In this document: positions 24,182 through 34,489 of the stretch, piece after piece | How positions within the stretch are numbered: position 1 is the stretch's first letter | Layout of the letters: each line of letters starts with the position of its first letter | Assembly (NCBI GenBank): GCA_016946835.1 | Contig: JACVTC010000002.1 | Coordinates: 1,787,501-1,849,500 of the forward strand | Reading direction: 5' to 3' | Source: Neocallimastix lanati (nom. inval.) | Taxonomy: Eukaryota; Neocallimastigomycota; Neocallimastigomycetes; Neocallimastigales; Neocallimastigaceae | Length of the DNA stretch: 62,000 bases | Notes under the pieces: generated by a model | Told to the model about the DNA's origin: nothing | Database searches by the model: none | Seen by the model: the letters and a program-made list of their open reading frames with translations, nothing else | Made by a program: the position numbers and the translations under genes

Positions 24182-27100
24182 TTTTAAATATTTGTTTATT
24201 AGTATTCAAAAGTTTGCAACAACAATATATATTAATTTATCTTTTTTTTTAAAAAATATTTTTTTTTTTTTATTTTTTTTTTTTTATTTTAATTTTTATT
24301 GTCATGAAAAATGAGAAATTTTATCTTTCTTTTATATTTTTTTTTCAAAATATTATTAAATAGAAAATAATATAAATAAGTAAAATTTAACTATTCTTTT
24401 AGATTTAATAAAGTTTTAATCAAACATACATGAAATACTTAATTATTATCCATAATATAAGTTATATTTAGAATATAAATATATATATATTTTTTTATAT
24501 ATATTGATGTAGTAATCTGGATAATTAATGTTGCCAGATTATTTTGGATAAAAGATATTGGCAATCCACGCTTTATTAAAAGTTTATAAAATTATATATA
24601 ATAATTTTATAATTTTATTTTGTTTTGTTTAAATCTATTCTTAATGTGAAAAATTCAATTATCCATAATTATTAACAAATTTTTTTTTTTTAAAAAAATA
24701 TATCTATATAAAAACTTATAAAAAATATTAATATCTAGCCAATTAATATGGTCCAGATTATATTAAATGAAAAATATTGGTAAATATATTTATATTATTA
24801 TATTAATAAGCATCCACATTGTATTTAAATTATAACAATTAATAAAACATGATATTAGTTTTTAATTAAAATTACATATTTTATATTTTATATTTTTAAT
24901 CTAATTTATAATTGAATAATTTTTTAATTAATAAAATAATGTATATAAAAAATATTAATATAAATTTAATAGTATTTTAAGTTTTTGTTTAAAAAAAGAT
25001 TTCAGAGAGAATTAAAAAAATATTTAGAAAAAAGAATATGTTTAAAAAATTATATAAATATATTCTAATACATATATATATTGTTATATATTTACGTATT
25101 AGAATATATATATATATATAATTTTGTAAATTTTGATTATATATATTTTAATTATATATTATTATAAGCCATATTATATATTTTAATTCAAATTTAAATT
25201 TGTAATAATAAAAACAATATATCTCTTCATAACTACTATAATTGTTATTACTTATAAAATTATTGATGAAGAATTTTTAGCAGATACATTAATATTTTAA
25301 CAATAAATTATTTTTTAATTTCGATAATACTTATACTATATTTATTGTTTGTAAAAATCATATTATTGAAATTAAAAAATAATTTATTGTTAAAATATTA
25401 ATGTATCTGCTAAAAATTCTTCATCAATAATTTTATATTATTTATGTTAATTATCAATTAATATTATGTATTTCATTGTTAAATAAAAATAATACTAATT
25501 TCTAAATAAATTTTAAATTAAAAAAAAAAAATTCATAAATATTAATGTATCTGCTGAAAATTCATTGTCAATAATTTTATAATATTTATGTTAATTTTCA
25601 ATTAATATTATGTTTTATACTGATATTAAGATATTATAACTAATTTGAAAATATTTATATTGTATATATAATTTATTTATGTATAATATATAACTAAAAT
25701 ATTTACTATTATTATAATGATAATAAATTTAAAAATATTATATCTGTTCAGAAAATAATTATTAATTTCAAATACGAAAATTAATTATTAAAAAAAGTAT
25801 AGAAAAATAATTATTATAGATAAAACCATCATGTAATAATTTAACTTCATATACTTTTTTGAATTTTGTAAATTTAGGTATACTAAATATAATACAGCAA
25901 ACCTTGATTCATATTAACATTTTATTTATCCTTTGAAATGAATTTCTTTTTCTCTGTATATTATAATTTTTTTTTTATGTAATGATAATATATATATATA
26001 TTTACATTTTCAAATCATACATTAAAAATATAAATATTTAAATATTAATTTAGAAAACATTTTACAATAAAAATTTTTTTCATTTTTGAAACAATTATTA
26101 TTTAGCTTTTATTAAATAATAAATATTGTTTAAATATATTTAATAATTTCAAAAAAATAAAATCATAGTTACTTAAATACATTTATATGTATATTAATTA
26201 TTAGAAATAAAGAAGTTTAAAAAATATTTTAATTTTTTTTATCATATGATTAATACAATTTAAGTACTTCTTTAATTATTTCTTTAATTATATGATTTAA
26301 AACGGCTTAAATAATAAATTAGAGATTTGTATATATAGATAATAATAAAATAAATTAAAGATATGTATATAAAAGTACTAAGAAGTATGATTTTAATTTT
26401 TATTCAAAATATATATATGTATATTCAGAAATTAGTATATAAATTTATTAACCACAATAATTATAAAAAATGTATTATAATTATTATAATAGTAATTTTA
26501 TTAATTTTTAAAGTTTAAATATAAAAATAAAAATTTGGAGAAATCTAAAATTAATTATTGTTTGTAAATTAAAGATAGTTAAAACGTGGGAAATAATCAT
26601 TTTAATAAACATAATACAAGCTTAACAAAAATTAGTATTATTTAATTTTTATTGTTATTGTTTTTTTTTTTTTTTTATTTTTTTTAATAAATTATAAAAA
26701 ATTTTTCATAATAATTAATTAGTATTAATTAGTATTATTTTAAGTCATTAAATTATTTTATCGACGTTTTTTTTTTTTTTTTATTTAATTTCTATTTTTT
26801 TATTTATTTATTTATTTATTTTATAAATTAAAATTTTAATGTATATCACTATTCAACTTATTATTATTTATTTATTTTATAAATTAAAATTTTAATTAAA
26901 TTACAATGTATATCACTACTCAACATATTAATATTTTCTCTCAAAATATAATATGTACGAAATTCTTTTATTATTTATAAAATTATTTTTTAAAAAAACA
27001 AAAAATTATTAAAAAATAATATTAAATTTATATTAGTTTAATTTAAAATTTTAATTTAAAAAACAATATCTTTATGAAATTTATTTATAATTATTTTTGG

Positions 27101-27342
27101 TATAAATAATAAATATAAATAATTTATAATTATTTTTAGTATTTTAGTATATATAAAAAATATAAAAAATATAAATAATTATTATATACATATTTTAAAA
27201 AAAGTATATATATAAAAGAAAAAAGATTTTGCTAACTTTTTTTAAATCATAAAAAGAATAATAATAATAATAATAAATAAAAATAATTTAAATTAAGAAA
27301 AAAAGGTTAAAATATATTATTAATAAAAGGAATACAAAAAAA
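24182..27342. other. Spacer of the inverted duplication, no gene
   Basis: About 3.2 kb of AT-rich DNA without a credible frame. It contains the long hairpin at 25255-25435, a related direct copy at about 25530-25600, a diverged pair around 24515-24570 and 24735-24785 (CTGGATAATTAATGTTGCCAG / CTAGCCAATTAATATGGTCCAG), and a duplicated block at about 26815-26935 (ATGTATATCACTA(T/C)(T/C)CAAC). Confidence 0.6.
25255..25435. repeat. Long hairpin, 74-bp arms
   Basis: 25255-25328 and 25362-25435 are inverted copies with one mismatch, around a 33-nt loop. The end sequence TTAATGTATCTGCT(A/G)AAAATTC is repeated again in direct orientation at about 25538-25575, followed by the same AATTTTATA(T/A)TATTTATGTTAA context. 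It resembles a MITE or a hairpin-RNA precursor; no transposase is nearby. Confidence 0.8.
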
Positions 27343-28488
27343 ATGAAATCGTTTTTATATAACACTATTGCTATGGTTATAGCATTAATGTCATTCGGTT
27401 TTGTTGAATGTTGTTTTCATCCTGAACAAGAACTTTTGAAAAAGTATGTTTTGAAAACATTTTTAATTATTATTAATATAGTTTATAAATTAATTCAATT
27501 AAAACTAATATATATTATTTAAAGAACTATCAATTATACAGATTATAGTGATCTTGATGTTTATTATGATAATAGCTTAAGAATAATGAGAAGACCAGTT
27601 GTTGTTTATGTTCACGGTGGTGGCTGGTGTGAAGGTAAGAAATTAATTTTAAAATTTAATTTAATATTGAAAAAATAATTTTTTTTTTTTTTTTTTTTTT
27701 TATATATTTTAAATTTTATTCATAATATTTATAATGTTTGAATATATACTTTAATCATTAATAGGTAGTAAGGATAAAGAAAGCTATATTGGTGAATTTT
27801 TCCAAAAAAATGATTTTGTATCTGTATTAGTTAATTACAGACTTTATCCAGAAACAGAAAGTATTGATGATATGGTTGAAGATATTTACAATGCTCTTAA
27901 ATGGACAGAAAAAAATATCTATAAATATGGAGGTGACAGAAGCCAAATTACTCTTATGGGTCATATTCGGCTGGTGCTCATTTAGCTGCATTAACAGTTG
28001 TTAAATCTGCTCTTAAAATGAAAGTCAATAATCATATACTCAATCCAATTTATCTTAAGCATTTAATATCCTTAAATGGACGTCATAAGATTGATGAAGG
28101 TGATGAACTTTTAGCTGGTATTGAACAATTAAAGAATTTAGGAAAGATTCCAGGACTTAGTTTCCTTGGTTTATATGGAGAAGCTAGAGAACATCTTTTA
28201 GTTGGCAAAGATGGATATGATCAATCCAAAATATTAAAAAGCTATAAATATAAATCTATTGGAAGACTTGGAGCCGAAAAATATACATTTGTTGAATGTG
28301 ATGAAGATAATGTTGATCCATTAGGATTATCAGAACCAATGATTGAACAACTTAAACGTACGGTTAGAAGAGTTCAAATTGAACATAAAATCTACCATGG
28401 TGGACATTCCTATATTCTTGATGGTATTCAAAATAAGGATATTGGAATTGAAAAGCAATTACTTGATATGGTTAATTCAGTTTATTAA
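27343..28488 (+). pseudogene. Esterase copy 5, frameshifted in the nucleophile elbow
   Basis: Exons are 27343-27443, 27525-27634 and 27765-28488, mirroring copy 4 (introns 81 and 130 nt). Exons 2 and 3 are nearly identical to copy 4, but about 2 extra nt (AT) sit at 27963-27966. ATGGGTCATTCGGCTGG of copy 4 becomes ATGGGTCATATTCGGCTGG here. The frame is lost exactly in GHSAG, at the catalytic Ser, and reaches a stop a few codons later; the downstream frame (from 28018) is otherwise clean and matches copy 4. As read, only a truncated product without Ser, Asp and His would be made. A sequencing or assembly error is possible because nothing else is broken. Exon 1 (signal peptide) differs from copy 4 at 8 of 34 residues, far more than the rest. 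Confidence 0.85.
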
Positions 28489-28688
28489 TCATTAAATTAA
28501 TGCTTCCAATTTTCTTTAAAAAAAATATAATATAGAAAATAAACAATATAAACAATATAAATATTAATATATGAACTAATATAAAGTTTATATTAATATT
28601 TATATAATAGCATCAGATATTAATTTTTATAATATAAAAATAAATATTTATGCTCATGTTAAAAATTATGAATAATAATATTTAAAAT
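27343..28688 (+). repeat. Right arm of the 1.3-kb inverted duplication
   Basis: Inverted counterpart of 22840-24181. Similarity ends near 28688 in the 3' flank (GAATAATAATATTT then divergence) and at the start codon upstream. Confidence 0.9.
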
Positions 28689-29535
28689 TGTAAAAATAAA
28701 AGTTAAACTTAAAAAAAAAAAAAATAAAAATAAAAAAAAAAAATAAAAATAATAAAATAAAAAAGTTAATAAAAAAAAATAATAATTAAATAAAAAAAGT
28801 TAATAATAAATAATAAATACAAAAAAAATGTATATTAAATAAAAATAATAAAATTTTATTAAAGAAATATTAAAATTAAAATTAAAATAATAAAAAAAAT
28901 GTATATTAATTAAAAAAAATAAAGTTTTATTGAAGAAATATTTACAGCATAAAATATATATGATAATGTATAAATAATTTTATTATAACAGTTTTAAATT
29001 TTTATTTATTATTTCTATATAATCAAAAGTATATGAATGAATAAATTAATATTATTGTGTATAGAATGAATAACCTATGAATACAATATATATAATATAT
29101 TGAATGAATAGTCATGAAAGCAATAAATATCAGTGTTATTAGATATACATTCATTATAACATATATTACCTATTTTTTTTTTTTTTTTTTTTTTTTTTAG
29201 TCTAGGAGGATGCACTTTCATTATTTTATTAAATATATAAAAAGTTCATTAAAAAAATGAAAACTAGAAATAATTTATATAGATATAAATATAATATTTA
29301 TCTTAATAATGTTTACAAAATAATAGTATTTTAATTAATGATTTTCTTGATTTTTAAATAATTGAAAAAAAAAAGTTTTTCTTATCATTCATTGAAAATT
29401 TTCAATAAAGTTAATTGCTGATATTTAAACAAAATAATAATTTAAAAAAATTTTTTTTTTTTTAAAATTAAATTTTATAAAAAATATTAAAATTTTATTA
29501 AAATTTTAAACAATTTTTTTTTTTTTATTTCCACT
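28689..29535. other. Spacer, no gene
   Basis: A-rich and T-rich DNA with a duplicated TAAAATAATAAAAAAAATGT-type block at about 28780-28930 and a poly-T run at 29177-29199. Nothing coding is seen. Confidence 0.6.
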
Positions 29536-29750
29536 GTGTACCGCCCTATGCCCCCCTCAAGACATGGGTAAATTAAGGTAGTCACAACACTTTGGTGGAT
29601 ATAGTCCCTATTGGACAGCCTTACTGTTTATTCAGCATTGGCGCTCTGACCATACATATTATTGCTGAGATTTTCTAGCACGATTTTTCTCGGAATGATT
29701 TTTCGGTGCCTAACTCCCTAGAAGCGATAGCCAATTGGGTTAAATTATGA
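29536..29750 (-). mobile_element. Diverged LINE 3'-end fragment
   Basis: A short GC-richer island. Its complement contains an SANAE-TVR peptide segment aligning with SVNAENAVR in the reading frame at the 3' end of the LINE (34256-34480), and nucleotides such as CTTACTG..TTCAGC.TTG.C.CTC match between them. It is strongly diverged and broken. Confidence 0.45.
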
Positions 29751-29819
29751 ATTTTTAATTAAGAATAATTTTAATAATTAATAATAATTTTGTACGACAA
29801 AAATATGATAATATTTTTT

Positions 29820-30310
29820 TTTTTTGAGTATTATTCTGCCATTTATTACAAATCATTATTTTGAAATGAAATCGTTCCATAGTTTTATATTTTTAAATTA
29901 AAATATTGATTTCATTAATTTTTCTTAATTCTTTTTTTTTTTTCAAATTCCTGCACTTTTTCTTTGGTAATCATTATAAAGATTCTTCTCGTTTTAATAC
30001 ATATATTAGTTTACAAAAAAAATTTTTTTTTATTTAAAATAAATTATTGAAAAATTCTGATACATTATTTGTTATATGTTCTATATTGTTATAATAATTC
30101 CAATTTTTATAATATTTTAAATTTTTTTTTTTTTTTTTAAAAAAAAATCTAAAAATTTCAAAAATTGGTCAGTATTATTTATTCCATACCTTAATTTACT
30201 ATAAATATCAAAATACAATATTTAAATATTTATATTAAGAAATATTTTTTCTGCTACATTAAGATATTCCATTTTCATAATCACAATCAATATTTTTTTG
30301 TAGTAATTAA
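29820..30310 (-). mobile_element. Truncated MULE transposase 3' fragment
   Basis: This resembles 48090-48360 of the MULE at 47.6 kb: the segments GATTTCAT(T/C)A, CAAA(T/C)TCCT(G/T)CA, AAAATTCTGA(T/A)(A/G)CATTATTTGTTAT and TTATAATAATTCCAAT are shared in the same order. It corresponds to the C-terminal transposase region around the catalytic Glu (NNASEFF in the complete copy). No open frame remains. Confidence 0.7.
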
Positions 30311-31442
30311 AGTATTATACATATAATATATATTAAAGTGTAACATCTAAGAATAATATATTTTTGTATATTAATACTTATAATATTTTATTTAGGTTTA
30401 AATATATTTTTATGAAAATAAAATAGAATAAATTGTTTTTATATTGAAGGTAAATCATAAAAGAATTATTATTATTTTAAAACATATACAAAACCTTCTT
30501 TAACAAACTACAATAATATGAATAATATATGAAATAAATTTATAAAAAGTTATTTTATTACTTCATCTTTTTTATAACAAAAAATAATAATAATTTTTAT
30601 ATAATATATAGATGAAAAACTACCTTTTACTATTATTATGAAATAGTTATGAATTCTTTTGAATAATATTTTTTATTTCACTTTGTTTTATTTTAAATAA
30701 AATTAAATAGCATTAATAAATCAAAAAAAAAAAAAAAAAAAAAAAAGGAGAAAGTCCAAAAAAAAATATTGTAATGAAACTACATTATAATAATTATGAT
30801 TTCCAAATGTTAAAACCATGTATATTAATGTAATTTTTAATATTAAAATTACGATAATTTATGTTATTAAAATTAAATATAAAATAGCAATAAAATTATA
30901 ATTGTTATTTTATATTTAATTATAATCTTTAAAACTGTTTAATAATTAAATTTTATTCTGCATTTTTTTTAGTTTCTATTCTATTTGTCGTTCTTTATTA
31001 TTATTTTAATCGATAATTCTTTATTTAATTTATCATCCTTAATTGCTATTAGGGAATGTTATATTCAATTCATATTGATTACTTTCCATTAATTTTGTTA
31101 ATATTAATATTTTTAATAGATTATTTATTTATATTAAACTTTTTGTTGTAATTATTCTATTTTTTTTTAAAAAAAAAAAAAAAATAAATGTCATAATGTG
31201 TAGCTATAAAATTTTTCATTATTCACTAAAAAAAAATGAAAATTTTTATCAACTTTATAAGAAATATAAAAATAATAATAATAATAAACAATAATAATAA
31301 TAATAAAGATTAGATTAAATTATTTGTAAATAAAGTTTATTATGATATAATATAATTATAAATCATAAATATAAATTTTTCTGTAATAATTTTTATTAAA
31401 GTTTTAATTATAATTTAATTATTTAAATATAATACTTTTTAA

Positions 31443-31486
<44 letters not shown>

Positions 31487-31780
31487 AAAAACAAAAAATA
31501 CTGGATGATTATTTAGTTTAAAATTTTTTAAAAATAATATAAAAATAAAATAAAATAATAATATAATTAATTCAAATCACGTGATATGCACATATAGTGT
31601 TTTTAGCATATATTTGCATATGGTTTTATTTTTATTTTTTATATATTATCATTATGGTATGTTAATTTATTATAATAAATTAAATTATTATTTATAATTT
31701 TATAAAAATTATTTTTAATAATTAATTTATTAATGATAATTAAAAAATAAATAAATAAATTATGAATTATTATTGATAAA
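30311..31780. other. Spacer, no gene
   Basis: AT-rich, with poly-A runs at 30723-30746 and 31447-31484 and an AAT microsatellite at about 31270-31305. A short segment at 31575-31625 (AATCACGTGATATGCACATATAG...AGCATATATTTGCATATGG) is less simple but not recognised. Confidence 0.6.
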
Positions 31781-32649
31781 TTAAAATACAGAATTAACAA
31801 TACTGAGAAGTTCATTTTCAATTTCATAATCACCATTTTCAATACCATCAAGAATGTAAGTATGATCACCATGGTAGATTCTATGATCAATGGTAACATC
31901 TTTAACTGTACGTTTAAGTTGTTCAATCATTGGATCAGATAATCCCATTGGATCAACGGTATCTTCATCACATTCAACGAAGGTGTATTTTTCAGCACCA
32001 AGGAAATCAATAGACTGATCTTCATATTGTTTTAAAATTTTAACTTGATCATATCCAGATTTACCAATTAAAAGATGTTCTCTAGCTTCAGCATAGTTAG
32101 CAAGGAAAGAGAGACCTGGAACGTTACTTAATTCTCTTAATTGAGCAATAGAGTTTATAAGTTCATCACCTTCTTCAATTTCATGACGACCATTTAAAGG
32201 AATTAAATGTTTGAGATAGTATGGTTTTAGAGTAATTCCATTAACTTCCATTCCTAAAGCAGCTTTAACAGTAGTTAAAGTTGCGAGATGAGCACCAGCA
32301 GAGTGACCTATGAGAGTTAATTGGTTAGCATCACCACCATAAGCTTCAATATTTTTAAGAGTCCATTGAATAGTATTATAGATATCTTCGACCATATCAT
32401 CGATATATTCAGTTTCAGGATAAAGTCTGTAATTTACAACAACAGAAACGAAACCATTCTTTTGGAAAAATTCACCCATAAACCCTTCTTTATCCTTACT
32501 ACCTAAAAACATTTATTAATGAAATTATTTTTATAATATATTTAATTTTTTTTTTTTAAAAATAATTTTTTTTTTGAAATAAATGAAATTTTATATCCTT
32601 ACTACATAAAAACATTTATTAATGAAATTATTTTTATAATATATTTAAT

Positions 32650-32682
<33 letters not shown>

Positions 32683-33285
32683 GAAATATTTTTTTTTTTT
32701 GAAACATTTTATTTTTTTTTTTTTTGAAATTAATAAATAAATGAAATTTAAATAATAATAATAATAATAATAATAAAAGAATCCATCAATATAACTTCAA
32801 TATAACTATTAAAATATTAATGAAATACCTTCGCACCAACTACCACCATGGACATGAATAACAACAGGTTTCCTTTGCAAAATTGAAGCTTCATTAAAAT
32901 ATACATCTAAATCACTATTCTTTGAATACATGATAGTACTATATACAAAAATATCAAAATTATCATTAAAAAAGCAATATATTTTAATTATATTCATTTA
33001 TATTTCTTATTTTTAATAATTAATAAAGAAAAATATATTTTATTTTATTTTATTTTATTTTATTTTATTTTTTTTAGATTAATAATATTTATATAAAACT
33101 ACTAATAATGTTAAAATATTATTAATATAATAATTTTATATTTACGCTTTTACTAATTTAGATTCAACATTTTCAACGTTATCCATGAATTCAACGTTTT
33201 CAACAAATTCAACATTTTCATCAGGGATACCAGCAATTAAAGTAACGAATAAAAAAATAACGTTTAAATATGGTAAAAATTTCAT
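31781..33285 (-). CDS. Secreted alpha/beta-hydrolase esterase, copy 6 (diverged)
   Basis: Exons on the minus strand are 33285-33146, 32938-32829 and 32502-31781, with introns of 207 and 326 nt in the same phases as the other copies. The product is 323 aa. Exon 1 is longer than in the other copies: after the signal peptide (MKFLPYLNVIFLFVTLIAG) it codes for an acidic repeat of ENVEF-type units (about residues 22-42). The oxyanion motif is HGGSW rather than HGGGW. GHSAG is intact, DEDTVDPMGLSDPM is present and the His motif is YHGDHTY rather than YHGGHSY. All catalytic residues remain, so it is probably active but functionally shifted. An apparent start inside exon 3 (32512) reads two codons of intron and should not be used. 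Intron 2 contains a duplicated splice-site region. Confidence 0.85.
32493..32652. repeat. Duplicated intron-exon boundary in esterase copy 6
   Basis: About 60 bp spanning the 3' splice site and first exon-3 bases (ATCCTTACTACCTAAAAACA and following) recurs at about 32593-32652 within intron 2, with C changed to A at the position that supplied the acceptor context. The duplication and poly-T tracts make this intron the longest of the family. Confidence 0.75.
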
Positions 33286-34255
33286 TTTGAATTTTTCAAT
33301 TTTTAAATTTATCTTTCTATCTTTTTAATTTAAAAAAAATTTACTTTTATATAATAGGAATATAATAAAAAAAAAAAAAAAAAAGAAGAAAAGAAAAAAA
33401 AAAGTTTCATTTATATTCTTTTATATATATATTATGTATTTTTTGTTTCAATTTTTCTTATTTTTTATTTTATGGTTTTCAAATTTTGGTATTACCTATT
33501 TGGTAATACGTTTAAAATTATTTAAAGATTAATTAATATGAAAATCATATATATTATTTCAAAATATATTAAATAATTTATATTTATAAAATTACTTATA
33601 AATTAATTTTTTCAAGGTCTTCAATAAAATGGCATATTTACTTAATAATATATTAGAGAAATACAAATTAATATATGTTAATATATATTTTTAAAAGTAT
33701 TAAAACAGATTATATAAAGGATTGGCTGATATAATAAAAATTAATAATTAACACATATTTTTATTTTATTTATTATTAAAATTTTTATTTAATAATTTAA
33801 AAATTTTAGATTAATTATTATTAATGTTTATATATTTTATAATGTTTACATTTTAATATCAAAAAAATAAAAAAATACAATCTATTATTTAATAGAATAA
33901 TAATTAATAAGAATTTAATCACTTATAATTATTATTAGATAGTTATTTGAAGTGAAAAATTATATTAAATTTTATTAAGATGAAAAATAAATGTAAAAAA
34001 ATATATGAAGATTATGTGTAGATTAGAATTATTAATTTTTTTTTTATAGCCACTTTTATTAAGAACTTTAATATTTATTTATTTATTCTTATATACAATA
34101 CATGAATACTTTTAATTTTTATAAAAAATAAAAAAAAAAAAAGCACAGAATTAATAAAATAAATTAATATCATTTGCCCAATTCGAACATAAAAATATTT
34201 GAAATAGTGAAATAAAAAGTAAAATTAAAGTGTATAAATAAATTTAGAAAAAAGT
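33286..34255. other. Spacer, no gene
   Basis: AT-rich, with a small perfect hairpin GTATTACC-TATTT-GGTAATAC at 33489-33509. No gene is seen. The LINE 3' side begins near 34256. Confidence 0.6.
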
Positions 34256-34489
34256 TTATTTGCAACGAACATCATCTCCATATAGATTAGGGTTTGAATT
34301 GACTATCTGAAAGAAATTATAGTCTTCTCCTTTAGAGGCATTGGCCCTGCTAGCCTGTCTTACTGCATTTTCAGCGTTGACACTCCTGATTAGTTTGCGC
34401 TTATATTTTCGGAATAGTAACCCTTGCCGAGTACTAGCCCGTGGCATAATTTCTGTTAAGAGAGCCGCAGATCTCACCAAGAGTGGCTC
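34256..34489 (-). pseudogene. In-phase 3' extension of the LINE frame
   Basis: Directly after the TAA that ends the RT frame, the same frame continues for about 75 codons (EPLLVRSAALLTEIMP... to DDVRCK) and contains RSVNAENAVRQASR. The equivalent peptide can still be traced in the 60233-60400 and 29536-29750 fragments, so the segment is a real conserved part of the element. It could be a former C-terminus cut off by a stop mutation or simply a conserved 3' region. Confidence 0.55.

Noticed and set aside
29536-29750. Possible structural RNA gene in a GC-richer island
   Set aside because: No cloverleaf or rRNA signature was recognised, and the complement shows peptide similarity to the LINE 3' region, so a transposon fragment is more likely.
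31639-31926. 95-codon minus-strand frame overlapping the end of esterase copy 6
   Set aside because: It is a shadow in another frame of exon 3 running into AT-rich 3' flank.
34256-34480. Independent small gene after the LINE RT frame
   Set aside because: It is in the same frame as the RT with one TAA between, and its sequence recurs in other LINE fragments, so it is part of the element.
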